A stretch of DNA of 64,000 bases from Frigidibacter sp. ROC022 (GCF_024723735.1 NZ_JANQDU010000003.1:62001-126000); one strand, 5' to 3'. Positions 25,854 through 34,914 are shown, numbered from the stretch's first letter. The notes: a model not told the origin generated them from the sequence alone. Numbers and translations are program-made.

Positions 25854-26665
25854 CAGCGGTCGATCCGCGCCGCGGCCAGCGCGATCGCCTGCTGATAGAC
25901 CGTGGCCGCGTTCCATTCGTTCAGCACCTTGAAGTTCGGCTCGCCCTGCTGATAGCCGGCGCCGGGCTTCCAGCCCTTCTTGCGCAGGTAGTTGGCGGTC
26001 GAGGCCAGGGCGTCGGCCTGATCGTAGAAATTCACCTTGCCGTCGCCATCGGCATCGACCCCGTAGCGCAGGGCATTGCCGGGCAGGAACTGGGTGTGGC
26101 CCAGTTCGCCATGGAAGGCGCCGAGCTGATCGGGCGAGAGCATGCCGCGATCGACCATCACCAGCGCCGCCAGGGCATGCGGGGTGAAGAAATCGCTGCG
26201 GCGGCAGTCATAGGCCACGGTCAGGATCGACGAGACCACCGGCACCGAGCCCATGTTGGCGCCGAAGCCGGTCTCCATCCCGTGGATCGCCAGCAGCACC
26301 CCCGCGGGCACGCCATAGGCGCGTTCGAGACTGTCGTAGAAAGCCGGGCTGCGGGCCTTGCGCTTGCGGGCGCCATTGGCGAAGCCGTCCAGCGAGCCGA
26401 GCCGGATCCGGATGAAGTCGTCGAGCTCGTATCTGACGCCCTTCTGGTTGCGGTCGGCATGGATGGTCTTGCTGGAATAGCGGGCCCCGGCCAGGGCCTG
26501 CAGCCCGCGCTTGCCGACCCCCCGGGCCCGGGCCTCGGCGGCGAAATCGGCCTTCCAGGCATTGAACCCGGCGGCATTGTTGCCGCAGCGGGCGGCTTGG
26601 GCCGGGGCGGCAAATGCGCTGGCCGAAATCGCCAGGGCCCCGAGGGCAAGAAGAATGCGACGCAT
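25853..26665 (-). CDS. Secreted lytic murein transglycosylase (MltB/GH103 type)
   Basis: Cleaves peptidoglycan glycan strands in the periplasm. The 270-residue product has a signal peptide (residues 1-24, LLALGALAISASAFA) and the GH103 catalytic motif with E131 (IHGMETGFGANMGS). Also present are the GELGHTQFLPGNALRYGVD and DADGDGKVNFYDQ motifs. No lipobox cysteine, so it should be soluble. It is followed immediately by the ArsR repressor gene. Confidence 0.92.
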   Translation of the reverse strand: MRRILLALGALAISASAFAAPAQAARCGNNAAGFNAWKADFAAEARARGVGKRGLQALAGARYSSKTIHADRNQKGVRYELDDFIRIRLGSLDGFANGARKRKARSPAFYDSLERAYGVPAGVLLAIHGMETGFGANMGSVPVVSSILTVAYDCRRSDFFTPHALAALVMVDRGMLSPDQLGAFHGELGHTQFLPGNALRYGVDADGDGKVNFYDQADALASTANYLRKKGWKPGAGYQQGEPNFKVLNEWNAATVYQQAIALAAARIDR

Positions 26666-26774
26666 CTGGAAAATGTCCTTTCAAGGCTCGGAAATCGTCT
26701 GCGCCCTGTCTCAGTATCGCAAGCAGGGGGGCATCGCCAAGCCACTTTGCCGGTCGGCGCCGGACCGGGGCGGC

Positions 26775-28400
26775 TCAGGCCATGGTCACCTCTGGGGCGT
26801 GCGGCCCCGTGCCTTGCAGCCAGGCATGGCCGCTGCCGGGCAGCGCCAGGACGCCATCGGACAGGCTGGCGCGGCCGGGGCCGGCCAGTTCGGCCGCGCC
26901 GGCGATCCGCAGCCGCTGCGGCCGGGGCGAGAGGTTGAACAGGCAGGTCAGCCGTTGGCCGTCCGCCTCGCGGTGAAAGCCCAGCACCGGTTCGGGCAGG
27001 TCGAGGAACCGGGTGCCGCCGCGGCGCAGCGCCTCGGACCCGCGCCGGAAGGCCAGCGTCGCGCGATAGGCGGCCAGAACCGAGTCATTCGCCGCCTCCT
27101 GCGCCGCCACGTTGCGCGCCAGCTGCGGCGGCTTGATGGGCAGCCAGGGCGTCCCGCTGGTGAACCCGCCGCTGGCCGAGCCGTCCCAGACCATCGGGGT
27201 CCGGCAGCCGTCGCGGCCCTTGTAGTCGGGCCAGAACTTGAAGCCCGGCGGGTCGGTCAACTCGTCGTAGAGGATATCGGTCTCGGTCTGGCCCAGCTCT
27301 TCGCCCTGATAGAGACCGATCGTGCCCTCGAAGGAGGCCAGCATCGCGATCGCCAGCCGCGCCACCGCGTCCTCGGAGGTTCCGTGGCCGGCCCAGCGGC
27401 TGACATGGCGCGGCACGTCATGGTTCGAGAACGACCAGCAGGGCCAGCCGTCCGGGGCCGCGTCGAAGAAAGTCTCGATCCGGCTGCGGAAATGCCGCGC
27501 CGTGAACTCGGGCCCCAGCATGTCGAAACTGTAGGCCATGTGCAGCCGGTCGTCGCCCTTGGTGTACTCGGCCATGATCCCGACCGAGCGGCGGGCGTCA
27601 TCGCCGATCTCGCCCACCATGGCGCGGTCGGCATATGAATCGGTCAGCGCCCGGAGCCGTTGCAGGAAGGCGATGTTCTCGGGCCGGCTCTTGGAATAGA
27701 CATGCTCCTGCATGTCGTAGGGGTTCACCGCCGGCAGCGGATCGTCGCGCCTGGCGGGCGGGTTCGGGCGCAGCTCAGGATCGTGGAAAAAATAGTTCAC
27801 CGTATCCAGCCGGAATCCGTCGACGCCCCGATCCAGCCAGAAGCGCATCGCCGCGATCATCGCGTCCTGCACGTCCCGGTTGTGGAAGTTGAGGTCGGGC
27901 TGGCTGGCCAGGAAGTTGTGCAGGTAGTACTGCCGCCGCCGCGGCTCCCATTCCCAGGCCGATCCGCCGAAGACCGAGGGCCAGTTGTTCGGCGGCATCC
28001 CGTCGGCGCCGGGATCGGCCCAGACATACCAGTCGGCCTTCGGATTGTCGCGGCTGGCGCGGCTTTCGACGAACCAGGGGTGCTGGTCCGACGAATGGCT
28101 GATCACCTGGTCGATGATGACCTTCAGCCCCAGGGCATGGGCGCGGTCCAGCAGCGCGTCGAAATCGGCCAGGGTGCCGAACAGCGGGTCGATGTCGCGA
28201 TAATCCGACACGTCATAGCCCATGTCGGCCATCGGCGAGGTAAAGACCGGGCTGAGCCAGACCGCATCGGCGCCAAGCGCCGCGATATGGTCGAGCCGCC
28301 GGGTGATCCCCGGCAGATCGCCGACCCCGTCGCCGTTGTCATCCTGAAACGACCGCGGATAGACCTGATAGATCACCGCGCCACGCCACCAGTCCTGCAT
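26775..28400 (-). CDS. GH13 alpha-glucosidase
   Basis: The 541-residue cytoplasmic glycoside hydrolase (no signal peptide) has the four GH13 regions: DQVISHSSDQHPWF, nucleophile D199 in GFRLDTVNYF, acid/base E264 in MVGEIGDD and stabiliser D328 in SNHDVPR. It resembles alpha-glucosidase or oligo-1,6-glucosidase (AglA-like). No sugar transporter lies beside it in the window. The start MQDWWRGAVIYQ is the standard family N-terminus. Confidence 0.92.
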   Translation of the reverse strand: MQDWWRGAVIYQVYPRSFQDDNGDGVGDLPGITRRLDHIAALGADAVWLSPVFTSPMADMGYDVSDYRDIDPLFGTLADFDALLDRAHALGLKVIIDQVISHSSDQHPWFVESRASRDNPKADWYVWADPGADGMPPNNWPSVFGGSAWEWEPRRRQYYLHNFLASQPDLNFHNRDVQDAMIAAMRFWLDRGVDGFRLDTVNYFFHDPELRPNPPARRDDPLPAVNPYDMQEHVYSKSRPENIAFLQRLRALTDSYADRAMVGEIGDDARRSVGIMAEYTKGDDRLHMAYSFDMLGPEFTARHFRSRIETFFDAAPDGWPCWSFSNHDVPRHVSRWAGHGTSEDAVARLAIAMLASFEGTIGLYQGEELGQTETDILYDELTDPPGFKFWPDYKGRDGCRTPMVWDGSASGGFTSGTPWLPIKPPQLARNVAAQEAANDSVLAAYRATLAFRRGSEALRRGGTRFLDLPEPVLGFHREADGQRLTCLFNLSPRPQRLRIAGAAELAGPGRASLSDGVLALPGSGHAWLQGTGPHAPEVTMA

Positions 28401-28477
28401 CTTGCCTCCGTTCTCCGGCCCGGCCCGGAGTCTGGCCGCATCGCCGGCGAAAATCCATTCAACATCCCGCCCGGGTC

Positions 28478-28506
28478 AAAAAAAAGGCCGAGCATGAAGC
28501 TCGGCC
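28478..28506 (-). terminator. Rho-independent terminator of the candidate sRNA
   Basis: On the minus strand GGCCGAGC-TTCAT-GCTCGGCC (28506-28486) is a perfect 8-bp stem with a 5-base loop followed by eight T (28485-28478). On the plus strand no U tract follows the stem, so the direction is clear. It lies upstream of the alpha-glucosidase start and so ends a separate leftward transcript. Confidence 0.85.
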
Positions 28507-28565
28507 AAAGTCCAACAGGGAGGTATGAAACCGCCTAGAGTTTCCTCAACCAGCGGCTTCGATGA
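28478..28565 (-). ncRNA. Candidate trans-acting small RNA (about 88 nt)
   Basis: A minus-strand transcript would start near 28562-28565. It folds into a 5' hairpin (GAAGCCGC, 28560-28553, with GCGGUUUC, 28534-28527, enclosing GAG-GAAA-CUC), then a single-stranded ACCUCCCUGUU (28524-28514), then a terminator hairpin with U8. The CCUCCC stretch is complementary to ribosome-binding sites, as in the anti-Shine-Dalgarno sRNAs of alphaproteobacteria. A sigma-32-like promoter precedes it. No minus-strand protein gene exists upstream that this terminator could serve. Confidence 0.65.
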
Positions 28566-28568
28566 GGG

Positions 28569-28597
28569 ATTTATGGGCGCGGTCGGGTCAGATCAAG
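28569..28597 (-). promoter_or_regulatory. Heat-shock (RpoH)-like promoter for the candidate sRNA
   Basis: On the minus strand CTTGATC (28597-28591) is followed after 13 bases by CCCATAAAT (28577-28569). This fits the sigma-32 pattern CTTGAA-N13-CCCCATNT closely. It places the transcript start about 5-8 bases before the 5' hairpin. Recognition by an RpoH paralogue is inferred. Confidence 0.55.
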
Positions 28598-28812
28598 CGA
28601 TTCCTCCCAAACAGTCAGCAATGCCGTCATGCGCCTGATGCATGGCTGACGGCTGTCGGGCGGCGCGCGATCCGGGGCCTGGCAGGGCATCGTGGCTGGT
28701 AGGGAATTCTAGACCTTACCCGGGGCCGCCACATTCCCTAGGGTAATCGAGACGATTTTCTCAAGAATACCTGACGGACCGATTCATCGAATTCACAAGA
28801 GAGGCACGACCC

Positions 28813-29787
28813 ATGGACCTGGAAACGGCAAAGGCGATCATCGAAAGCCGGGTGGTGCAGAAATATCTCGAGCAGGTGGATACGGATGCCGAGGCCGCGC
28901 TCGACACGCTCGATGCCAACGTCAAGCTGCTGAAGACCTATCCGCCGGCGATGGTCTCGCAATACAAGAAGGACGGCACCGCGCTCGACAAGGCATGGGG
29001 CGTGTTCAACCAGGAGGTGAACAGCATCACCTTCGGCAAGGCGCGCGACGGCAAGGCCGCCATGGCCGCCTACAGCAAATACATCCTGACGCTGGAAGTG
29101 CTCGAAGCACAGAACGTGCGCTATTCGGCCTATATCGGCGCCAAGGTCGCCGAGCTGGTTGCGGCGCTGCTGAAGCTGGTGATCGAGATCACCAAGAAGA
29201 TGCGCGAGAAGTTCAAGGAGCTTCTGGTCGAGCTTAAGGCGCTTGAGGCACTGCTCAAGAAGGCCAAGAAGGACGTGAAGGGCGCCGAGGCGCAGCGGAT
29301 CATCAACGTCGGCATCACCGCCGTGTCGCTCTGCATCCCGGCGGTCGGGCTGGGGGCGGGGATCGCCATCGCGGTCGGGACCTTCACGGTGCAGACGATC
29401 ATCGATTCGCAGCTCGGGCCGGGCAGTCCCGGCGCCATGGGGTCGCTGAACAATGCCGTCGGCGACACCATCGGCCTGCCCAAGCAGGTCAAACCGAAAT
29501 TCGCCAAGCTGGGCGGCGCGGCCACCGGCCTCATTGCCCTGAAGATGGACAGCGACGAGGTGGCGGACGCGAAACGGATCGTCACCGAGGTCCAGAAGCG
29601 GATGAAGAAGGTGCAGGCCCTGCTGAAGACGCTGGACGGGTTCCTCAGCAAGGATGTCGGTTTCATCGAGAAGGCCGAGATGGCGATGCTCAAGGCGATG
29701 GATGCGGCCGAGCGTGGCGCCAAGCTCTATCGCTCGCAGGCCCAGGTGCGCAAAGGCCTGCTGAAGGAACTGGCAAAGATCAAATAG
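28813..29787 (+). CDS. Unrecognised coiled-coil protein with central hydrophobic hairpin
   Basis: The 324-residue product has no signal peptide. Long charged helices (about 92-160 and 246-322, Lys/Glu-rich) flank a 33-residue hydrophobic segment (about 163-195: INVGITAVSLCIPAVGLGAG then IAIAVGTFTV) that could form a membrane hairpin. This long-helix/hydrophobic-hairpin layout is that of alpha-pore-forming toxins and related membrane-inserting proteins, but I find no sequence motif that proves it. The gene stands alone; the sequence upstream (28740-28812) is AT-richer. Base composition is less GC-rich than its neighbours. Confidence 0.75.
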   Translation: MDLETAKAIIESRVVQKYLEQVDTDAEAALDTLDANVKLLKTYPPAMVSQYKKDGTALDKAWGVFNQEVNSITFGKARDGKAAMAAYSKYILTLEVLEAQNVRYSAYIGAKVAELVAALLKLVIEITKKMREKFKELLVELKALEALLKKAKKDVKGAEAQRIINVGITAVSLCIPAVGLGAGIAIAVGTFTVQTIIDSQLGPGSPGAMGSLNNAVGDTIGLPKQVKPKFAKLGGAATGLIALKMDSDEVADAKRIVTEVQKRMKKVQALLKTLDGFLSKDVGFIEKAEMAMLKAMDAAERGAKLYRSQAQVRKGLLKELAKIK

Positions 29788-29805
29788 GGCCGGGCCGGCC
29801 CTCGG

Positions 29806-30708
29806 TCACGGGGTTTCCTCGCGCAGCTTCCTGCGGTGCGCGATGATCTCGTCGGCGACGAAATCGCGAAACGCGGTGACCCGCTTCGACTGCCGGAGTT
29901 CCTCGGGGTAGGCTAGGAACACCGGCACCTCGGTCGATTCGATCTGCGGCAGCACCCGTTTCAGATTCGGGAAATCCTCGGTCAGATAGTCGGGCAGCAC
30001 CCCGACCCCAAGGCTCGACAGCACCGCCTGCAGGACCCCGAAATAGTTGTTCACGGTCAGGGTCGACGGGATGTCATGGGCCATCAGCTCCTGGACCAGA
30101 TTGGCGCCGGCCTGCACCTGGAAGGCCCCGGCGTGCTGGCAGATCAGCCGATGCGCGGCCAGATCCTCCAGCTGCTCGGGCACGCCGCGTTCCGACAGGT
30201 ATTCCTCGGTCGCGTAGAGCCGCATCCGGATGTTCATCAACCGGCGCCGGATCAGGTCGGCCTGGCTCGGCTCCTTCATCCGGATCGCCACGTCGGCCTC
30301 GCGCATCGGCAGGTCCAGCACCCGTTCATCCAGGATCAGGTCGATCTTCAGGTTCGGATACTTGGCATAGAGCGCCGACAGCCGGGGGGCCAGCCACAGT
30401 GTCCCGAAGCCGGTGGTGGTGGTGACCCTCAGTTCACCGAAGACCTCTTCCTCGCTGTCCCGTATGCGCGCCGCGGCGGTGTCGAGCCGCTTGATCATCG
30501 CATTGGTGGCCTCGAACAGAAGTTCGCCCTGCTCGGTGAGAATCAGTCCCCGGGCATGGCGGTGGAAGAGCGTGGTGTTCAGGCTCTCCTCCAGGGCGCG
30601 AATCTGCCGCGACACGGCCGATTGCGACAGGTGCAGCGTGTCGCCGGCATGGGTCAGGGACCCGGCGTCCGCCACCGCATGAAATATTCTGAGCTTGTCC
30701 CAATCCAT
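29806..30708 (-). CDS. LysR-family transcriptional regulator
   Basis: The 300-residue product has an N-terminal winged helix-turn-helix (about 2-62; LRIFHAVADAGSLTHAGDTL, LSQSAVSRQIRALE) and a periplasmic-binding-like effector domain. It is divergent from the indolepyruvate oxidoreductase gene with a 149-bp shared region, so it probably controls that gene. The effector may be an aromatic amino acid or its keto acid, by inference. Confidence 0.9.
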   Translation of the reverse strand: MDWDKLRIFHAVADAGSLTHAGDTLHLSQSAVSRQIRALEESLNTTLFHRHARGLILTEQGELLFEATNAMIKRLDTAAARIRDSEEEVFGELRVTTTTGFGTLWLAPRLSALYAKYPNLKIDLILDERVLDLPMREADVAIRMKEPSQADLIRRRLMNIRMRLYATEEYLSERGVPEQLEDLAAHRLICQHAGAFQVQAGANLVQELMAHDIPSTLTVNNYFGVLQAVLSSLGVGVLPDYLTEDFPNLKRVLPQIESTEVPVFLAYPEELRQSKRVTAFRDFVADEIIAHRRKLREETP

Positions 30709-30803
30709 CGGGTATCAATCCTGTCGCGATCACTGTCATATTTGAACATGCCTTACCCATAGCACATGGGGCGATGCAAACACTGACATTACTGGATTTT
30801 GAG

Positions 30804-30832
30804 TTTGTGGGTCAACAAATCTGACCTATACT
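30804..30832 (+). promoter_or_regulatory. Promoter and LysR-type site upstream of the indolepyruvate oxidoreductase
   Basis: A TATACT -10 element lies at 30827-30832 with a weak TTTGTG at -35 (30804-30809, 17-base spacing). TTTGT...ACAAA at 30804-30819 is an interrupted palindrome of the size LysR regulators bind, overlapping the -35 region. The gene start has a strong GGGGAGGAG ribosome site. Confidence 0.45.
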
Positions 30833-30857
30833 GTGCGCATCCAGGGGAGGAGTTGGC

Positions 30858-33800
30858 ATGACAGTTCCCGAGGTTTCGCTGCACGACCGGTTCGACCTCT
30901 CCAAGTCGCCGGTGCTCTTGAACGGTACCCAGGCGCTGGTGCGGCTGATGCTGATGCAGAAGGCCCGCGATCGTGCCGGGGGGCTGAATACCGCGGGCTA
31001 TGTCACCGGCTATCGCGGCTCGCCCCTCGGTGCCGTGGACATGGTCATGGCCCGGGCCGAGCGTGACCTGAGCGCCGCCGACGTGCTGTTCCAGCCCGGC
31101 CTGAACGAGGATCTCGCCGCCACCGCGCTCTGGGGCACCCAGCAGGCCGAATTGCGCGGCGAGGGGCGTTTCGATGGCGTCTTCGGTCTCTGGTACGGCA
31201 AGGGGCCGGGGGTGGACCGCTCGGGCGACGTGATGCGGCATGCCAACATGGCCGGCACCTCGCCGCATGGTGGCGTCGTGATGTGCATGGGCGACGATCA
31301 CACCGGCGAAAGCTCGACGGTGCTGCACCAGTCCGACTGGGCGCTTGTCGATGCCTATATGCCGGTGCTCTCACCTGCCGGCGTGCAGGAGATTCTCGAC
31401 TACGGGCTCTATGGTTTTGCGCTGTCGCGCTTCTCCGGTCTCTGGGCCGGGCTGAAGCTCATGAAGGACACGGTCGAGGTCACATCGGTGGTCGATGGCA
31501 ATCCCGACCGGATGCAGTTCGTCACCCCCGATTTCCCGATGCCCGAGGGCGGGCTGTCGATCCGGCTGGGGGACGAGCGGATCGCGCAGGAGGAACGGCT
31601 GGTCGAACACAAGCGCTTCGCCGCCGAGGCCTTCGCCCGCGCCAACCGGATCGACCGGCGCGTGGCCGGCAAGCCGGGGGCGAGAATCGGCCTGGTCGCG
31701 GCGGGGAAGAACTGGCTCGACCTGGTGCATGCGCTGTCGCTTCTGGGAATCGACGATGCCGAGGCCGAGCGGCTGGGGATCACCACCTACAAGGTCGGGC
31801 AGGTCTGGCCGCTCGACATGACCTCGTTCCACGAATGGGCCGAAGGGCTGGAACTGATCGTCGTCGTCGAGGAAAAGCGCAAGCTGATCGAGGTGCAGGT
31901 CAAGGAGGCGCTGTTCGACGATCCGCACCGCCGGGTCTATGGCGGGATGAAGAACGGCAAGGAACTCTTCCCGGTGCATTTCGCGCTCGACCCGATCCGG
32001 ATCGCGGAAGCCCTGGGCCGGATCCTGGATGAGGAAGGCTGCGGATCGGCCCGCATGAAGAGCAAGCTGCAAGTCATTGACGACGCTAAGAAAGCCGACA
32101 ATGCGCCCGAGATCGCGGCGCGGCTGCCCTATTTCTGCTCCGGCTGTCCGCACAACACCTCGACCAAACTGCCCGAAGGCAGCCGCGCCTATGCCGGGAT
32201 CGGTTGCCATTTCATGGTGCAATGGATGGACCGCGAAACCGTGGGCTTCACCCATATGGGCGGCGAAGGTGCGAACTGGATCGGCGAGGCGCCGTTCTCG
32301 ACCCGCGGGCATGTGTTCCAGAACATCGGCGACGGAACCTACAACCACTCCGGCGTGCAGGCGATCCGGGCGGCGATTGCTGCTGGAACAACAATTACTT
32401 ACAAGATACTCTTCAACGATGCCGTGGCGATGACCGGCGGCCAGGGCAACGATGGCGGACTGACCGCCGAACGGATCGCCGCCGAGATGCGGGCGATGGG
32501 CGTCGAGCATCTGGCGGTGGTCTATGACGACAAGGAAGACATCGACCCGGCCCGCTTCCCGGTCCGGCCCGTGCCCCGCGACCAGTTGATGGAGGTGCAG
32601 GAGAAATTCAGCAAGGTCAAAGGCGTATCGGTCATTCTTTATGTTCAGACCTGCGCCGCGGAAAAGCGCCGACGGCGCAAGAAGGGCACCTTCCCGGATA
32701 TCGACAAGCGGGTCTGGATCAACACCGATGTCTGCGAAGGCTGTGGCGATTGCGGGGTGCAGTCGAACTGCGTCTCGATCACCCCGGTCGAGACCGAATT
32801 CGGCACCAAGCGGGCCATCGACCAATCTTCCTGCAACAAGGATTTCTCTTGTCTGAAAGGCTTTTGCCCCTCGTTCCTCACCCTGGACGGGGCGCAGGTG
32901 AAAAAGGCGGCGACGGTCGATCTGGACCTCGGCCATCTGCCCGAGCCGGAGCTTCCCGCGATCGCCGGGACCCATAACACCGTCATCACCGGCGTCGGCG
33001 GCACCGGCGTGGTGACCATCGGTGCCGTCATGGCAATGGCGGCGCATCTCGATGGCAAGGGCGTCGGAATGATGGAAATGGCCGGGCTGGCGCAGAAGGG
33101 CGGCGCGGTGCATCTGCATTGCCGGATCGCCGAGGCGCCGGAGGACATCAGCGCGATCCGGGTTGCGGTGGGCGAGGCCGATACGCTGATCGGTGGCGAT
33201 CTGGTGGTCTCGGCCGGCGCCAAGACCCTGGGCCTGATGGCGCCGGGCAAGGCCGGGGCGGTGGTCAACGCGCATGAGACGATCACCGGGGACTTCACCC
33301 GGAACCGCGATTTCCGGCTGCCGGGGGACCAGCTGCGGCTGGCCCTGCAGGCCCGGCTGCGCGACGGGCTGGTGCTGGTCGATTCCTCGGAACTGGCGCG
33401 CCGGGTGCAGGGCGACTCGATCTTTTCCAACATGATCCTGCTGGGCGCCGCCTGGCAGCGCGGGCTGGTGCCGCTCAGCGGCGACGCGATCCGGCAGGCG
33501 GTGCGGCTGAACGGGGCCGCGGTCGAGGGCAATCTGCGTGCCTTCGAGATCGGCCGCTGGGTGGCGCTGGACCCCGAGGCGGCGGCGCGGCTGGCCACGG
33601 GCGAGGTCGTGCAGGCGCCGCCGACACCCGAGCAGCAAATCGCCAGGCGGCGGGCGCATGTCGCGGCCTACCAGAACGAGGCGCTGGCCCGGCGCTACAT
33701 GGCGCTGGTCGAACGGTTCAGCGATCCGGCGCTGCGGCTGGGGGTGGCCAGGGGCTATCACAAGCTGCTGACCTACAAGGATGAATACGAGGTTGCCCGG

Positions 33801-34244
33801 CTGCATCTGGACTCGGCCGCGCAGGTTGCCGAGGCCTTCGAGGGCGTCACGAAGATGACCTTCCACCTGGCGCCGCCGGTCCTTGGCGGGAAGGCCGCGG
33901 ACGGGCGGCCGAAGAAACGCGCCTTCGGCCCCTGGGTGCTGCACCTGTTCCGGGTCCTGGCGGCGCTGAAGCCGCTGCGCGGCACCTGGGCCGACCCGTT
34001 CGGGCGCAGTGCCGAGCGCCGCGCCGAGCGGGCGCTGATCGCCGAATACGAGGCCGATATGGATGCGCTCCTGCAGATGCTCCCCGACGTTCCGGCGAAG
34101 CTGGCGCTGGAGCTTGCCGAATTGCCGCTGGAGATCCGCGGTTTCGGCCCGGTGAAGGCCGAGGCGATCGCCAAGGCGGCCCGGCGGCGTGCGGCGCTCT
34201 GGACGCAGATCCGCAAGGGCCCGTCGCAGCTGGCCGCCGAATAG
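30858..34244 (+). CDS. Fused indolepyruvate:ferredoxin oxidoreductase
   Basis: Oxidatively decarboxylates aryl-pyruvates (from Trp, Phe, Tyr) to acyl-CoA with reduction of ferredoxin. The 1128-residue protein fuses the IorA-like part (TPP-binding domains; GCPHNTSTK, GDGTYNHSGVQAI, TGGQGNDGGLT), a central 4Fe-4S segment (VCEGCGDCGVQSNC) and the IorB-like gamma domain (ITGVGGTGVVTIGAV, MAGLAQKGGAVHLH). The C-terminal extension (about 850-1128) is typical of proteobacterial fused forms. Divergent LysR regulator. Confidence 0.94.
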   Translation: MTVPEVSLHDRFDLSKSPVLLNGTQALVRLMLMQKARDRAGGLNTAGYVTGYRGSPLGAVDMVMARAERDLSAADVLFQPGLNEDLAATALWGTQQAELRGEGRFDGVFGLWYGKGPGVDRSGDVMRHANMAGTSPHGGVVMCMGDDHTGESSTVLHQSDWALVDAYMPVLSPAGVQEILDYGLYGFALSRFSGLWAGLKLMKDTVEVTSVVDGNPDRMQFVTPDFPMPEGGLSIRLGDERIAQEERLVEHKRFAAEAFARANRIDRRVAGKPGARIGLVAAGKNWLDLVHALSLLGIDDAEAERLGITTYKVGQVWPLDMTSFHEWAEGLELIVVVEEKRKLIEVQVKEALFDDPHRRVYGGMKNGKELFPVHFALDPIRIAEALGRILDEEGCGSARMKSKLQVIDDAKKADNAPEIAARLPYFCSGCPHNTSTKLPEGSRAYAGIGCHFMVQWMDRETVGFTHMGGEGANWIGEAPFSTRGHVFQNIGDGTYNHSGVQAIRAAIAAGTTITYKILFNDAVAMTGGQGNDGGLTAERIAAEMRAMGVEHLAVVYDDKEDIDPARFPVRPVPRDQLMEVQEKFSKVKGVSVILYVQTCAAEKRRRRKKGTFPDIDKRVWINTDVCEGCGDCGVQSNCVSITPVETEFGTKRAIDQSSCNKDFSCLKGFCPSFLTLDGAQVKKAATVDLDLGHLPEPELPAIAGTHNTVITGVGGTGVVTIGAVMAMAAHLDGKGVGMMEMAGLAQKGGAVHLHCRIAEAPEDISAIRVAVGEADTLIGGDLVVSAGAKTLGLMAPGKAGAVVNAHETITGDFTRNRDFRLPGDQLRLALQARLRDGLVLVDSSELARRVQGDSIFSNMILLGAAWQRGLVPLSGDAIRQAVRLNGAAVEGNLRAFEIGRWVALDPEAAARLATGEVVQAPPTPEQQIARRRAHVAAYQNEALARRYMALVERFSDPALRLGVARGYHKLLTYKDEYEVARLHLDSAAQVAEAFEGVTKMTFHLAPPVLGGKAADGRPKKRAFGPWVLHLFRVLAALKPLRGTWADPFGRSAERRAERALIAEYEADMDALLQMLPDVPAKLALELAELPLEIRGFGPVKAEAIAKAARRRAALWTQIRKGPSQLAAE

Positions 34245-34326
34245 GCGGGGGCGCAGGCCAACGGGCGTTCAGAGGTTGTTAACCGGACGGGCCTAGGCTC
34301 CGGGCGACAATAGCCGGAGGATGGCC

Positions 34327-34914
34327 ATGCACGGCCTCATCAATCGCTCGATCCAGGTCTTCCTGACCGAGACCTATGGAGAGCGGGCCTGGCTGGCCGT
34401 GGCGCGCGGGTCGGGGGCCGAGATCGCCGATTTCGAATCGATGCAGAGCTATGACGATGCGGTCACCGGGATGATCCTCGCGGCGGCCGAGCGGGTGCTG
34501 CAGAAGCCGCGTGCCCGGATACTCGAGGACATCGGCACATGGCTGATCGCCAAGCGCCAGCCGGACACGGTGCGGCGGCTGCTGCGCTTCGGCGGCGTGG
34601 ATTTCGTCGAATTCCTGTATTCGCTGGATGACCTGCCGGGCCGGGTGCGGCTGGCGGTCAATGACCTCGATCTGCCGGCGATGGAGCTCGAAGAGCATGC
34701 GCCCTTCACCTACACGTTGACCCTGCGCGGCGGCCCGCCGGGGTTTGGCCAGGTCCTGCAGGGGCTGTTGCAGGCGATGGCCGACGACTACGGCGCATTG
34801 GCGGTGATCGAGCAGACGGCGGCGCGGCCGGGGCTGGAAGTGCTGCGCATCCAGCTGTTCCAGACCGATTACGCCCTGGGCCGCGGGTTCCAGCTGCAAG
34901 CGCCGGCGTCATGA
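34327..34914 (+). CDS. H-NOX (haem NO-binding) family protein without the haem histidine
   Basis: The 195-residue product begins MHGLINRSIQVFLTETYG, the classic H-NOX N-terminus. The proximal haem ligand position (H102 of T. tengcongensis, H105 of guanylate cyclase) aligns to P104 in SLDDLPGRVRL. The YxSxR haem-carboxylate motif is degraded to TLTLR. The only other histidines are H2 and H124. It is therefore probably haem-free or binds something else. Start at 34327, six bases after GGAGG; the ATG at 34321 has no spacing. It overlaps the diguanylate cyclase gene by 4 bases. Confidence 0.85.
   Translation: MHGLINRSIQVFLTETYGERAWLAVARGSGAEIADFESMQSYDDAVTGMILAAAERVLQKPRARILEDIGTWLIAKRQPDTVRRLLRFGGVDFVEFLYSLDDLPGRVRLAVNDLDLPAMELEEHAPFTYTLTLRGGPPGFGQVLQGLLQAMADDYGALAVIEQTAARPGLEVLRIQLFQTDYALGRGFQLQAPAS

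Noticed and set aside
28525-28638. Plus-strand small frame starting ATGAAACCGCCTAGAG after AGGGAGGT, opposite the candidate sRNA
   Set aside because: The AGGGAGG is the complement of the sRNA's CCUCCC and the frame reads through its hairpin and promoter. Codon composition looks random. The minus-strand terminator and promoter explain the region better, though translation was not tested.
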